Positions 45,078 to 53,887 are shown, numbered from the stretch's first letter. The stretch is DNA of 64,000 nucleotides from Pseudomonadales bacterium (GCA_022822135.1 JAJECH010000033.1:1-64000), one strand, 5' to 3'. Notes: generated by a model from the letters alone, not told the origin. A program made the numbers and translations.

Positions 45078-46094
45078 ATGAAACTGCTGCATCGACTAAC
45101 CTCGTTCGCGTTTGCTTGTGCCATCGTGGGATGTGCTGAGACGCAAACGGACGTTTCAAACGAATCGCTAGATCAACCAAATCCGACTACCGTTTCGCAA
45201 AGTTCGCTTACCGAAGTAGATATCGTCACAGAGCCGACTGTACAAGATGACCAGTCTTCGAATCCTCAATCCGAAAGCTTGAGCGAAACCCAATCTCTAA
45301 AACCTGTCACCAATTCAGAACCAGCCACCGCTGACCAAACGTCGGACGAAGTCGAGCACGCGATACAAGAGCAACGCACCGTCGTTGCGGGCGTATCAAA
45401 AAAACAAGCAAATTTCAACAAACTTATGACAGCTGCACATCGAGCTGTCGATCAGAAAGACTGGGAGGAAGCTAGCCGCTTATTAAAGGAGACGTTACAA
45501 CTAGCACCAACTTCGACCGCAGCGCAAGATTTGATGGATTTTGTCGGGAGGCAACAAGAACTGTTAATCCAACAAGGACTTTCCGAGAGATTCAACGCAG
45601 CGATACACGCAGAACGCTGGACCGAGGCGAGCGAACTTGCCAAAAACATGAACACGCAAGATTCCGATGTTCTAAAGCAGATCCAACGTAGCGAGACCTT
45701 GATAAATGCCGAGCAACTCGCTGACCGATTGCTTTCCAATCCAGAACGCCTCTCACGCCCTTCAACTCAGACCGAAGTCAGTCGTCTACAGAACCTCACT
45801 GACAACGTAGATTTAGGGAAACGGGTCGGCGAGAAGCTTTTACGTTTGAACGAATTGAGTCGTCGCTGGACCACATCAGTGGTCATCAACCTCAACTCCG
45901 ACGGCAATACGACCGTCATCTTGCGCCCCGGTAGAAGCCTTGGTCGATTCCGTACACAAAAAATCCAATTGATGCCTGGGGAGTACGAGTTGATCGGCCG
46001 AAGGGATGGCTTCCGCGAGGTTCGTCGGTCACTGCGGCTAGATCCAGAAAGTGAACCCAAAACTATCGAGATAAAGGTGTCCGAACGGTTTTGA
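45078..46094 (+). CDS. Lipoprotein with TPR-like region and PEGA-like C-terminus
   Basis: 338 residues. The lipobox is AIVGCAE (cysteine about residue 19), so it is membrane-anchored by lipid. A disordered Ser/Thr/Gln/Glu-rich segment (to ~110) is followed by helical repeats (FNKLMTAAHRAVDQKDWEEA, SRLLKETLQLAPTSTAAQDL) with TPR character. The C-terminal beta domain (VVINLNSDGNTTVILRPGRS; MPGEYELIGRRDGFREVRRS) is PEGA-like. PEGA domains occur in surface and periplasmic scaffolds. The stop overlaps the TTG start of the next gene, which encodes more PEGA domains. Confidence 0.65.
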   Translation: MKLLHRLTSFAFACAIVGCAETQTDVSNESLDQPNPTTVSQSSLTEVDIVTEPTVQDDQSSNPQSESLSETQSLKPVTNSEPATADQTSDEVEHAIQEQRTVVAGVSKKQANFNKLMTAAHRAVDQKDWEEASRLLKETLQLAPTSTAAQDLMDFVGRQQELLIQQGLSERFNAAIHAERWTEASELAKNMNTQDSDVLKQIQRSETLINAEQLADRLLSNPERLSRPSTQTEVSRLQNLTDNVDLGKRVGEKLLRLNELSRRWTTSVVINLNSDGNTTVILRPGRSLGRFRTQKIQLMPGEYELIGRRDGFREVRRSLRLDPESEPKTIEIKVSERF

Positions 46095-48076
46095 CAGAAA
46101 CGAACCAGTCAGATAGCGACCTAGACACTCAGTCGCTGCGAAAAGAACGTCTGACTACGATCGGTTTGGTAGTGGTAATTGCGACTGTCTTATTACTTCC
46201 AATCGGATTGCTCTCATTTGGGGAGATTTACCAGTATTCCGTAGGACCATCTGAAGTCGAATCCTCTTACGGAATTAAGCGACAGAAAGGAAACGCGCTC
46301 ACGGCGTTCGATCGCGTCCTAGTTTTCTCAGACCAAGCGGTGTACGAAGTGAGTCATCCTGGTTACGCGAATGAATCCATCTCTTTTTTGCGTCAATCAG
46401 AACAACGTTTTTACGCTATAGAGCTCCATCCGTTACCGGGCTATCTAAATGTCGTTGTAACTGACGAATTCCCGGTTTCAATACACATCAACGGCGAATC
46501 ACAGTCTCGGTTGGACAAGATCGAGTTACCAAAAGGACGTCACGTTGTCGCTGTCATGCGAGGCGACACCAAACTTGACACATACGCAGTAGATATCGAA
46601 GGTTTCGGAAATTCACAAGAGATCTTCGTTGATCTCACTACCTATCAAGCAGTGTTGAGTATCGCAACAAAACCACGAACTGCAACGATCAAACTGGACG
46701 GCATGCCGCTTGGACGTGGTACTTTTGAGGGCGGGATTCCTGCCGTATCGGGTCAGCTCCAAATTGCTGCGGAAGGATTTGACACCAAGATCATAGACGT
46801 TTCGTTGGAACGCGGAGAGACCCTCGATCTTGGTACGGTTGAACTGTCGCCATCTCTAATAACCACCACGATCGAGACAAAACCAACTAGCGCGTCGGTC
46901 CTGCTTGATGGGACATTTGTAGGCGAAAGTACCGCTTCATTTACATTACGGCCTGGACGCTCCTATCAATTGGTTGTTCGAAAACCTGGATTTCACGAAC
47001 ATAAGGCCGTACTTACCCCTGAGATCGGTAAGAGCATCTCGAGGAAGATCGACTTTGAGCAGGAAACGATTCGGGTTGAGGTAAAGGTGACACCATCCGC
47101 GACAGTACTAGTGAATGGGATACAAAAAGGAACGGCTCCTTTGATACTCGATGTCTATCCTGGCGACATCATAGAAGCTCGAAGCGAAGGACTGACATCA
47201 CAGTCCAAAATAGTGTCAGATGAACATGGCGCAGATCAATCGATCGCTTTCGAATTGCTTGAACCTTCTAAACACGCGTATCACTTTTCACCGGAACGAG
47301 ACGTTGTGACCGGCGGACTTGAGATCGTTAGGTTTCCACCAGTCCGATTTCAGAAATCGATTGGCGATGAGAACGGTGAAATGATGACGGTCGAGATCAC
47401 GCGTCCGTTCTATCTAGGCGCGACCGAGGTTACGATTGACGCATATCGACTATTTCAATCCTCGGTCAATGGACCCGGTAAACACCCGATAACGGACATC
47501 TCCTGGACCGACGCTGTGAAATTCTGCAATTGGTTAAGCGCACAACACGGTCTTCAACCGTTCTATCATGTTACGCCAAACAACGTTGTCGACGGATTCG
47601 ATGCTACGTCGCGGGGATTTCGGCTACCTTCTGAGGCGGAATGGGAAGCAGGCGCTGCATTCAATTGGCGAAGTGACGTTGTCCTCGCGCCGTTTGAGTG
47701 GGGGAAATCAACGACGATACCGATAGCTTTTGGTAATCTCGCTGGCCGGGAAACGGCGGAGATTAGGTCCCGGTACATTGACGCCTTCACAGACAATCAC
47801 GAAACTGGCGCCCCGGTTGCTTCATACCTACCTAACGCGAACGGGCTATTCGACATCACCGGTAATGTAAGTGAATGGACTCACAACTACTACCAGACCC
47901 GTCGCGAAACACAAGGTGGACCAGACTATTTTGGTCCAACTAATGGCTTCGCAAATGTGGTGAAAGGGTCAAATTACGAGACTCACAATATAGACGAGAT
48001 CGCAACGAACTACCGCGATTTCGAAACCGGCAAGCGTTCCACCGTCGGCTTTAGGGTTGCCCGATGGATTTATTGA
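46091..48076 (+). CDS. Membrane-anchored PEGA-repeat protein with C-terminal SUMF1-fold domain
   Basis: 661 residues from TTG 46091. One transmembrane helix (LTTIGLVVVIATVLLLPIGL, about 27-48) places the rest in the periplasm. Several PEGA-like repeats follow between ~110 and 380 (SIATKPRTATIKLDGMPLGR; TTIETKPTSASVLLDGTFVG; TPSATVLVNGIQKG). The last ~250 residues are a formylglycine-generating-enzyme-like (SUMF1/PvdO) fold: FYLGATEVTIDAYRLF, DAVKFCNWLSAQHGL, RGFRLPSEAEWEAGAAF, FDITGNVSEWTHNYY, and the end STVGFRVARW. The catalytic cysteines of true FGE enzymes are not seen, so it is probably a binding scaffold. It is the structural centre of this operon. Confidence 0.82.
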   Translation: MTETNQSDSDLDTQSLRKERLTTIGLVVVIATVLLLPIGLLSFGEIYQYSVGPSEVESSYGIKRQKGNALTAFDRVLVFSDQAVYEVSHPGYANESISFLRQSEQRFYAIELHPLPGYLNVVVTDEFPVSIHINGESQSRLDKIELPKGRHVVAVMRGDTKLDTYAVDIEGFGNSQEIFVDLTTYQAVLSIATKPRTATIKLDGMPLGRGTFEGGIPAVSGQLQIAAEGFDTKIIDVSLERGETLDLGTVELSPSLITTTIETKPTSASVLLDGTFVGESTASFTLRPGRSYQLVVRKPGFHEHKAVLTPEIGKSISRKIDFEQETIRVEVKVTPSATVLVNGIQKGTAPLILDVYPGDIIEARSEGLTSQSKIVSDEHGADQSIAFELLEPSKHAYHFSPERDVVTGGLEIVRFPPVRFQKSIGDENGEMMTVEITRPFYLGATEVTIDAYRLFQSSVNGPGKHPITDISWTDAVKFCNWLSAQHGLQPFYHVTPNNVVDGFDATSRGFRLPSEAEWEAGAAFNWRSDVVLAPFEWGKSTTIPIAFGNLAGRETAEIRSRYIDAFTDNHETGAPVASYLPNANGLFDITGNVSEWTHNYYQTRRETQGGPDYFGPTNGFANVVKGSNYETHNIDEIATNYRDFETGKRSTVGFRVARWIY

Positions 48077-48348
48077 ATCGAAAACGAGCGTTGATGAGCG
48101 TCTGCCTAATTGGCGCGGTGTTATTAGGCGCGGACGAAGACCAATCTGACGAGACAACTCAACGATCCGAAACGAAGACTGAGACAGTTTTAGCGCCGAA
48201 TTCACCTCAGACATCTGTTAAGGACGATGCCGCCGTGGAACCCGTCCAATCTCAGAAACAGAGCAGTCAATCCTCCGAGTTGAAACCGCTGATACTCAGA
48301 GAACGCATTAGAGCTCATGCCAACATTGATTTACCCCAAGACATCTAG
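48064..48348 (+). CDS. Small exported protein
   Basis: 94 residues, overlapping the previous gene by 13 bases. It begins with a basic n-region and a hydrophobic core (MDLLNRKRALMSVCLIGAVL) and continues as an acidic, Gln/Ser/Glu-rich disordered segment. It ends in a basic amphipathic stretch (LKPLILRERIRAHANIDLPQ). No family recognised. A cysteine at position 14 lies inside the hydrophobic core and is not a convincing lipobox. The next start is nine bases after the stop codon. Confidence 0.5.
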   Translation: MDLLNRKRALMSVCLIGAVLLGADEDQSDETTQRSETKTETVLAPNSPQTSVKDDAAVEPVQSQKQSSQSSELKPLILRERIRAHANIDLPQDI

Positions 48349-48357
48349 ACGAGGAAC

Positions 48358-49227
48358 ATGCGCACTACGGTAAGAGCACTCGCTAAATTCGCCATCAACA
48401 ACAGTCTGATCGTTGACATACTGGGGTTACTGATCAGCGCTGTGGTTGTTCATTTAGTGTATATGCTCTGGATCGATCCGAGCGCCTCACAGTTACTTTT
48501 TCTTGCACAGGAACAAGGACAACCACCGCCTAGAACGATCTCAATCATTCTTAAGGATCCTGAACAGGAAATCTGCATTATTTTGGGACTTTGGTGCACA
48601 TGGCTGTGGTTGTTCCGTTACCAATTGTTTATGGATGAACCACATTTACTCAAGACCGATTTCTTACATCTGAAAGATAAGACAGCATTCGATGATGCAG
48701 TGCTGGCCGAGTTACGACACAATGTGTCCGAGAAACTTCAAGTCGCCCCACACCTACAGCTACTCGGTGCGATCGAAACCGTTCTCAATACGCTTGAACC
48801 GCGGCGACCCATTTCCCAATTCAAAGAAGCGAGTGACGTCGGTGCGGCGGCTTGCGATGTGTATTTAGAGCAACTTGATGCAAAACTGAGCCTCAATAAG
48901 TACATTCTGTGGGCAATTCCGTCTGTCGGATTCCTGGGAACGGTGAGAGGTATTGGTGAAGCGCTAGGTCGTGCTGATGAAGCACTGGCAGGAGACATTA
49001 CAGGGGTTGCGAATAGTCTTGGTGTCGCGTTTAACTCAACGTTTTGTGCCCTATTCATCAGTCTCTTACTAATGTTGGCGTCCTACTTACTGCAAGGTCG
49101 AGAGGAACGCCTCGTGGCAAATTACAAGCGGTTCATCGCGGCGGATCTTGTCGGCAAACTTACCGCATTGGCTAAATCACAAGAGAATCCAGCAGAGCGT
49201 CCTTCGGTCGATGAGTCGCACAGTTAA
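48358..49227 (+). CDS. MotA/TolQ/ExbB-family proton channel protein
   Basis: 289 residues. Transmembrane helices lie at about 18-38, 72-90, 183-203 and 222-245. The family signature is the last two helices with the loop between: YILWAIPSVGFLGTVRGIGE, then DITGVANSLGVAFNSTFCAL and FISLLLMLASYLL. In TolQ, ExbB and MotA this region lines the proton pathway together with an aspartate-bearing helix of TolR, ExbD or MotB. Here the following two proteins carry N-terminal helices with an aspartate at that position (SFLDV). The gene overlaps the next by 17 bases. It likely powers the envelope complex encoded by this operon. Confidence 0.87.
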   Translation: MRTTVRALAKFAINNSLIVDILGLLISAVVVHLVYMLWIDPSASQLLFLAQEQGQPPPRTISIILKDPEQEICIILGLWCTWLWLFRYQLFMDEPHLLKTDFLHLKDKTAFDDAVLAELRHNVSEKLQVAPHLQLLGAIETVLNTLEPRRPISQFKEASDVGAAACDVYLEQLDAKLSLNKYILWAIPSVGFLGTVRGIGEALGRADEALAGDITGVANSLGVAFNSTFCALFISLLLMLASYLLQGREERLVANYKRFIAADLVGKLTALAKSQENPAERPSVDESHS

Positions 49228-50347
49228 GCGGCAATCCGTTGTTGCATTTGGACTTAGTTTTCTCGATGTGCTTTGTTGCGGTCTTGGCGCAGCAGTGTTG
49301 CTGTTGCTTGTTGTTAAACACGGCGAATCCGTCGCAGAAATCGATGCCGCAGGTTTCCTAATCGAACACGTAACAGAAATTCAGGAACTAATAGCAACCA
49401 AGACAGAGCAAAAAACTGATCTAAAGAAGGTTGCCGACGAGACTCAGCGCCAGATTATTGCGCTGACCGCGCAGGACGATGCTAGATCGTCAATTTCACG
49501 GTTACAAGCTACTCGTCTTGCCAACCTGCTACGCGAGGTTCAACAACAACGCATCGCATTAAGTAGCGCACGCCAAGCGCTTGCGAGCGATGCAGCTCAG
49601 CAGCAACGCGCTGCAGAAGAGGCTCAGCAAGTCGCATCGCAACAACATCTAACAGGCCTCATGGTCAATAGCGATCGGGTCGTGGTGTTATTAGATTCCT
49701 CCGCCAGCATGCTTAGTTCCACCTTGGCGGAGATCATTCGTCTACGAGCGTCAAGTCCACAGCTTCAGCTGCGCGCTGACAAGTGGGTCTCAGCGAGAGG
49801 AGCGGCGAAGTGGGTTGTCGATCGTTTACCTAACGGGGCGTCCTACCAAGTCTTGACCTATAGCGACGTAGTACGCGATTCTGAAGGCAAAACCGTTACG
49901 GGAGCGCAGACCGCAAAATGGAAAACCAAACAAGACGCCGCCGCCGCGAGGACCCACCTAAGTTCACTACTGGATGACCTCACACCAAACGGCGCTACTG
50001 ACTTAAAGACTGCGCTGGTCGCCGTCGCAGGCATCGACCCAGCCCCAGTTCAAGTGATCGTAATCACCGATGGGTATCCGACGCTACCAGGTAAGTCGTC
50101 TCTCAATCGTCTTCGAGACTGTCCTCGAGTTCGAGCTGGTCAAGTGCCATTAATCTCTCCACAATGTCGCAAGAGCATCTTCGACAATGCACTGAGAGTG
50201 AACAGGCGTGATTTGCGCGGTATACGCATCGACGTTGTGCTGTATCCACTCGACGGTGACAGCAATGCGGTTCATGGATATTGGGAATTTGCGACCTCAC
50301 AGGGTGGTCGCCTCCTAACTCCGGTTCCGGGATGGCCTACGTCATGA
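49211..50347 (+). CDS. TolR-like transmembrane helix, coiled coil and VWA domain protein 1
   Basis: 378 residues from ATG 49211. The N-terminal transmembrane helix contains an aspartate (GLSFLDVLCCGLGAAVLLLL), the feature that couples TolR/ExbD-type proteins to their proton channel. A coiled coil (~45-150, rich in Gln, Ala and Arg) is followed by a von Willebrand A domain with an intact MIDAS motif D162-x-S164-x-S166 (VVVLLDSSASMLSSTL), a later conserved threonine region (NGATDLKTALVAVAG) and VIVITDGYPTLPG. The VWA domain would be periplasmic and bind a ligand through a metal. It overlaps both neighbours and is paired with a second VWA protein of the same design. Confidence 0.8.
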   Translation: MSRTVKRQSVVAFGLSFLDVLCCGLGAAVLLLLVVKHGESVAEIDAAGFLIEHVTEIQELIATKTEQKTDLKKVADETQRQIIALTAQDDARSSISRLQATRLANLLREVQQQRIALSSARQALASDAAQQQRAAEEAQQVASQQHLTGLMVNSDRVVVLLDSSASMLSSTLAEIIRLRASSPQLQLRADKWVSARGAAKWVVDRLPNGASYQVLTYSDVVRDSEGKTVTGAQTAKWKTKQDAAAARTHLSSLLDDLTPNGATDLKTALVAVAGIDPAPVQVIVITDGYPTLPGKSSLNRLRDCPRVRAGQVPLISPQCRKSIFDNALRVNRRDLRGIRIDVVLYPLDGDSNAVHGYWEFATSQGGRLLTPVPGWPTS

Positions 50348-51339
50348 AACGTGAAGACGATCGAACTGGCGGCGCGACGGTCAGTTTCCTCGACGTGATT
50401 GCCTGTGCATTTGGTGCGATCGTACTGCTAGTGCTGATCTTGCCGATCGGTGAACTAGGCGTCTTAGCAGATTCAGAACCTGTAAATGTCGACTATGGAC
50501 AGCTCGTTCTACAACGCCAAACGCTCGATAGTGAAATCGATGCGTTAGCACAAGAGATTGAAGAAAACCAGAGACTATTGCAACAATTAGGCACTCAAAC
50601 GAGTAACAAAGATGTAAAAGCTGCTGAAGTACGTAGCACCATTGCTTCAACTTCCGCGGAACTCAGTCGTCTTCAAACTCGTACAACCGCAACCGAATCC
50701 GCGATAGAACAGCTGCGAACAAGAGCGGCTCAAGAAATAAGCGCTACGCCAAGCGAGTACGCAGGAATCCCTGTAGATTCCGAGTATGTGGTATTCGTGA
50801 TCGATACGTCATCAAGTATGCGGTCGATCTGGTACCAAGTTACGTCGGAAGTGGAAGGGGTGTTATCGCTCTATCCAGAAATGAAAGGATTCCAAATTCT
50901 CAGCGATGAGGGAGGATATCTCTACAGGTCGTTTCGCAAACGTTGGATGGACGACTCTCCCCAGCTTCGTCAACGGGTGCTCAATCGACTGAAGACTTGG
51001 CGCGCTTTCTCAACGAGTAGTCCTGCCAAGGGTATTAAGGTCGCGCTTCGCGATCTCTACGATCCTAAGAAAAAGATGGCGTTGTTTATTTTTGGAGACG
51101 ACTTCTCAGGTTCCGAGGATTTAGACGAATATATTCAGAGCATCGACCAAATCGTCGAATCCGTAAACGTTACGGAAGGAACAATGCGGATTCATGCATT
51201 TGGTTTTGAAAACGATCCGTATCAAACCTATTCACCATTGCGTTTCTCCATTTTGATGAGGGAACTCACGCAAAGACACGGGGGCGCGTTCTTAGCACTT
51301 CCTTTAGCCGAGCGAACGCTTCAACTTCCTCCGTCGTAG
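50344..51339 (+). CDS. TolR-like transmembrane helix, coiled coil and VWA domain protein 2
   Basis: 331 residues from ATG 50344 (ATGA overlap with the gene before). The transmembrane helix again carries an aspartate (VSFLDVIACAFGAIVLLVLI), followed by a coiled coil (~60-135) and a VWA domain with MIDAS residues D154, S156 and S158 (YVVFVIDTSSSMRSIW). A second VWA block KKKMALFIFGDDFSGSEDLD follows, where DD sits at the usual D-G position. It resembles the preceding protein in architecture but little in sequence, suggesting a hetero-oligomer like the TolR/ExbD dimer. It ends the operon; the next genes are convergent. Confidence 0.8.
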   Translation: MKREDDRTGGATVSFLDVIACAFGAIVLLVLILPIGELGVLADSEPVNVDYGQLVLQRQTLDSEIDALAQEIEENQRLLQQLGTQTSNKDVKAAEVRSTIASTSAELSRLQTRTTATESAIEQLRTRAAQEISATPSEYAGIPVDSEYVVFVIDTSSSMRSIWYQVTSEVEGVLSLYPEMKGFQILSDEGGYLYRSFRKRWMDDSPQLRQRVLNRLKTWRAFSTSSPAKGIKVALRDLYDPKKKMALFIFGDDFSGSEDLDEYIQSIDQIVESVNVTEGTMRIHAFGFENDPYQTYSPLRFSILMRELTQRHGGAFLALPLAERTLQLPPS

Positions 51340-51363
51340 CGCCTCCCACTTAGAGCGACCGGA

Positions 51364-51798
51364 CTAGACTACCTGCCAATTCACGAGTGTATGGGGTGGG
51401 TCACTATCTGGATGGTGCTCAAACACTGCTTCAACCTCGGACCCGATCACTACGTCTTGCTCCGGATCGCCAAGCAAATTGCCTACCATCCTTGCGCCGT
51501 CGTAATTCGGAAATTCAACGAGCACGATCAGATATGGACCTTGCTCGTTCAGCGCAGGATGAACAGGATGCCAGACGCGTTCGTAGCTATAGATTCTCCC
51601 TCGTGGTTCAATCTCTTTGAACGTAACGTTTTCGCTATGGCATCGATGGCAGACCCACTCCGGTCCCCATTGATAGGTACCGCAGTCATTACAAAACTGA
51701 AGCATCAGTACGTCTCGCGCAGCTGCTTCCCAATAGGGGGCATCTAAACCATCTGGAGCCGCGACAGGTACAGGCAATCCTGGATTTAAATAACTCAC
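51364..51798 (-). CDS. DUF35 zinc-ribbon/OB-fold acyl-CoA-associated protein
   Basis: 144 residues. The zinc ribbon is CNDCGTYQWGPEWVCHRCHS (C-x2-C, C-x2-C), followed by the OB fold (GRIYSYERVWHPVHPALNEQ, PYLIVLVEFPNYDGARMVGN). These proteins partner with thiolases, dehydratases and lipid-transfer proteins in sterol side-chain and fatty-acid catabolism. The stop/start overlap with the thiolase gene upstream indicates a stoichiometric pair, as in the Ltp2-ChsH2 type aldolases. Confidence 0.87.
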   Translation of the reverse strand: MSYLNPGLPVPVAAPDGLDAPYWEAAARDVLMLQFCNDCGTYQWGPEWVCHRCHSENVTFKEIEPRGRIYSYERVWHPVHPALNEQGPYLIVLVEFPNYDGARMVGNLLGDPEQDVVIGSEVEAVFEHHPDSDPPHTLVNWQVV

Positions 51799-52973
51799 AG
51801 CGTCGCCTCCGATCCAAAGATAGACGAACTGACAGGTGTCACCATCGGGCCCGACGCGACGAGAGACACATCGACCCCGTTCACTTGATTTGTTGACTCA
51901 CCGCGCAACTGTCGAACCGCTTCGATGTTCAATCCCAACCCGTGCATATAACACTCCGCGAGATTGCCTCCGCTGGTATTGGTTGGAAGTTTGCCGTCAG
52001 GCGCGATGAGATTTTCCTTCGTAAAGAACTCATTGCAGCCATCTGGCTCACAAAATCCGTGTTCGACGATACTCATTAGGACTCCACCGGTGAAGTTCTC
52101 GTAGACCTGTGCTACCTGAACATCGTTCGGCCCAAGTTCTGCCATTTCATACAGTCGCGGGACGGTGGTCTTGAACGTCGATGTTGCGTAGTCTGGCGTG
52201 TTGTGTGCAGACGCGCCTGCACGGTAATGGGAACCTGAGAGCGCGCTCAATATATAGGTCGGTTTATGTGGGAAGTCCTTCGCTCGTTCAGCTGGGACGA
52301 GCAACATAGCCGCTGCACCATCGTTTTCAAGACAGCAGTCGAATAGGTGAAACGGTTCAACGATCCATCTTGATTCGTCGTACTTTACTTCATCTAACGG
52401 ACGACCATGCATGACAGCACGTGGATTGTTCTGAGCGTGGTGGTACGACGCTAATGAAATTGCTCGAAGAGCTTCCTGTTTAACCCCGTGATCATGCATG
52501 AAGCGATTTACTTTCATCGCAAACGACTGCGCCGGCGACATCAATCCATACGGAACCGTGTACGCACCTGCGCCAGAGGTCGTGTTACTACGGGGACCTT
52601 GGCCAAAACGACCGAACTGCCCCTGCGCCAGCGCTCGAAAGACGATGACGCACTCGGCCATTCCTGTCGCGATAGCCGCGGCTGCATTAGCAATAGCGCC
52701 GGAACCGCCGCCGCCACCGCCGCCCCACTGCATATTGGCGAAACGCAAATCATCGCACCCTAGCGCAGCCGCAAGACGGGACGGATCGCTTCGGTCATTT
52801 GAGAACGATGCGAATCCATCGACTTTCTTGGGCGATATACCGGCATCCTTACACGCCGAAATGATCGCTTTCAGTGCAAGCTTGAACTCGGCATCTGGCG
52901 ATTGACCTCGTTTGTAATACTGTGTTTCGCCTAATCCAACGACCGCAACTTTACCGCGGATGGTACGACTCAT
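51795..52973 (-). CDS. Thiolase-like (SCP-x/Ltp2 type) acyl-CoA protein
   Basis: 392 residues. The ATG at 52973 is preferred because GAGGA lies seven bases upstream; an ATG at 52979 is too close to it. Thiolase fold: VAVVGLGETQYYKRGQSPDA, CDDLRFANMQWGGGGGGGSG where the usual nucleophile cysteine is absent, VAQVYENFTGGVLMSIVEHG, and TNTSGGNLAECYMHGLGLN. Lack of the active cysteine and the partner DUF35 protein point to an Ltp2-like retro-aldolase or to a scaffold, not a biosynthetic thiolase. Confidence 0.85.
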   Translation of the reverse strand: MSRTIRGKVAVVGLGETQYYKRGQSPDAEFKLALKAIISACKDAGISPKKVDGFASFSNDRSDPSRLAAALGCDDLRFANMQWGGGGGGGSGAIANAAAAIATGMAECVIVFRALAQGQFGRFGQGPRSNTTSGAGAYTVPYGLMSPAQSFAMKVNRFMHDHGVKQEALRAISLASYHHAQNNPRAVMHGRPLDEVKYDESRWIVEPFHLFDCCLENDGAAAMLLVPAERAKDFPHKPTYILSALSGSHYRAGASAHNTPDYATSTFKTTVPRLYEMAELGPNDVQVAQVYENFTGGVLMSIVEHGFCEPDGCNEFFTKENLIAPDGKLPTNTSGGNLAECYMHGLGLNIEAVRQLRGESTNQVNGVDVSLVASGPMVTPVSSSIFGSEATL

Positions 52974-53050
52974 GGACATTTCCTCAGGAATTTAGGGCCA
53001 CGCTAGCTGAAATATAAAATTTCGCCGATCCGATTACCTGGAACAAGACG

Positions 53051-53887
53051 ATTTCTATTAACCCAGATGCCGTTGGCGAAACCGGCGGTCCCGTTTCACG
53101 TCGTTGGAATTCTACCGACGCCCTCCTATACGCCGTTGGTGTGGGTGCGGGGACCGACGAACTGCAATTTACCACTGAGAATACGGCCGACGTGCCTCAG
53201 CAAGTACTCCCAACTTTCGCGGTCATCATAGGCGGTGGCGGTGCGCCAATGCAAAAGATCGGAGATTTCAACCGAGCACTGATGGTTCACGGATTCATGG
53301 GCATCGAGCTATTCGACGAAATCCCACCCGATGGTGAAATCGAGAGTTCAGGCAGTATTTCAGGTATCTGGGATAAAGGGAGTGCTGCAGTCGTTGAGAC
53401 GACCTCAACGAGCGTCAATAAGGCGACGGGAAAAACGCTCCTTAAAACTGTCTCGCAACTCTTCCTTCGAGGCGAAGGGGGATGGGGTGGCGATCGCGGA
53501 CCTAGCCTAAAAGTAGATTACCCAGATTCGGAACCAACCCACTCCGTAACGTACAAGACTCGAGAAGATCAGGCACTAACGTACCGTTTATCTGGAGATC
53601 GAAATCCATTGCACTCGGACCCGGCCTTCGCGGCAATGGGAGGCTTCGATAAGCCTATCCTCCATGGACTATGTACGTACGGTTTCACTGGACGCGCATT
53701 GCTACAAGCGCTGTGCAACGGCGATCCTACGCGCTTCCGTGCCATGTCCGGTCGCTTCTCTCGGCCAGTGATACCTGGCGACGAACTAACTGTCTCAATG
53801 TGGAAAGACGGCAGTGATGTCGTGTTCCGAACGACGAACCAGAACGGTGACGTCGTCCTCGATCAGGGAATGTGCACCGTTAATTAG
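53051..53887 (+). CDS. MaoC-family enoyl-CoA hydratase (hydratase-2 type), start uncertain
   Basis: About 278 residues. Protein homology extends upstream of the first ATG/GTG-type start at 53141: the frame there reads INPDAVGETGGPVSRRWNST and DALLYAVGVGAG, which is the normal N-terminus of two-hotdog enoyl-CoA hydratases. The only start candidates before that are ATT at 53051 or 53057; an in-frame TAA lies just upstream. The C-terminal half has the catalytic hydratase-2 motif YRLSGDRNPLHSDPAFA with D and H, then GFDKPILHGLCTYGFTGRAL. It hydrates trans-2-enoyl-CoA, fitting the thiolase/DUF35 pair encoded divergently. Confidence 0.82.
   Translation: MSINPDAVGETGGPVSRRWNSTDALLYAVGVGAGTDELQFTTENTADVPQQVLPTFAVIIGGGGAPMQKIGDFNRALMVHGFMGIELFDEIPPDGEIESSGSISGIWDKGSAAVVETTSTSVNKATGKTLLKTVSQLFLRGEGGWGGDRGPSLKVDYPDSEPTHSVTYKTREDQALTYRLSGDRNPLHSDPAFAAMGGFDKPILHGLCTYGFTGRALLQALCNGDPTRFRAMSGRFSRPVIPGDELTVSMWKDGSDVVFRTTNQNGDVVLDQGMCTVN

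Noticed and set aside
48358-51339. Zorya anti-phage system
   Set aside because: The TolQ/MotA-type protein fits ZorA only superficially. There is no OmpA-like domain on the partner and no ZorC/ZorD/ZorE-like helicase or nuclease; VWA, PEGA and SUMF1 proteins are present instead.
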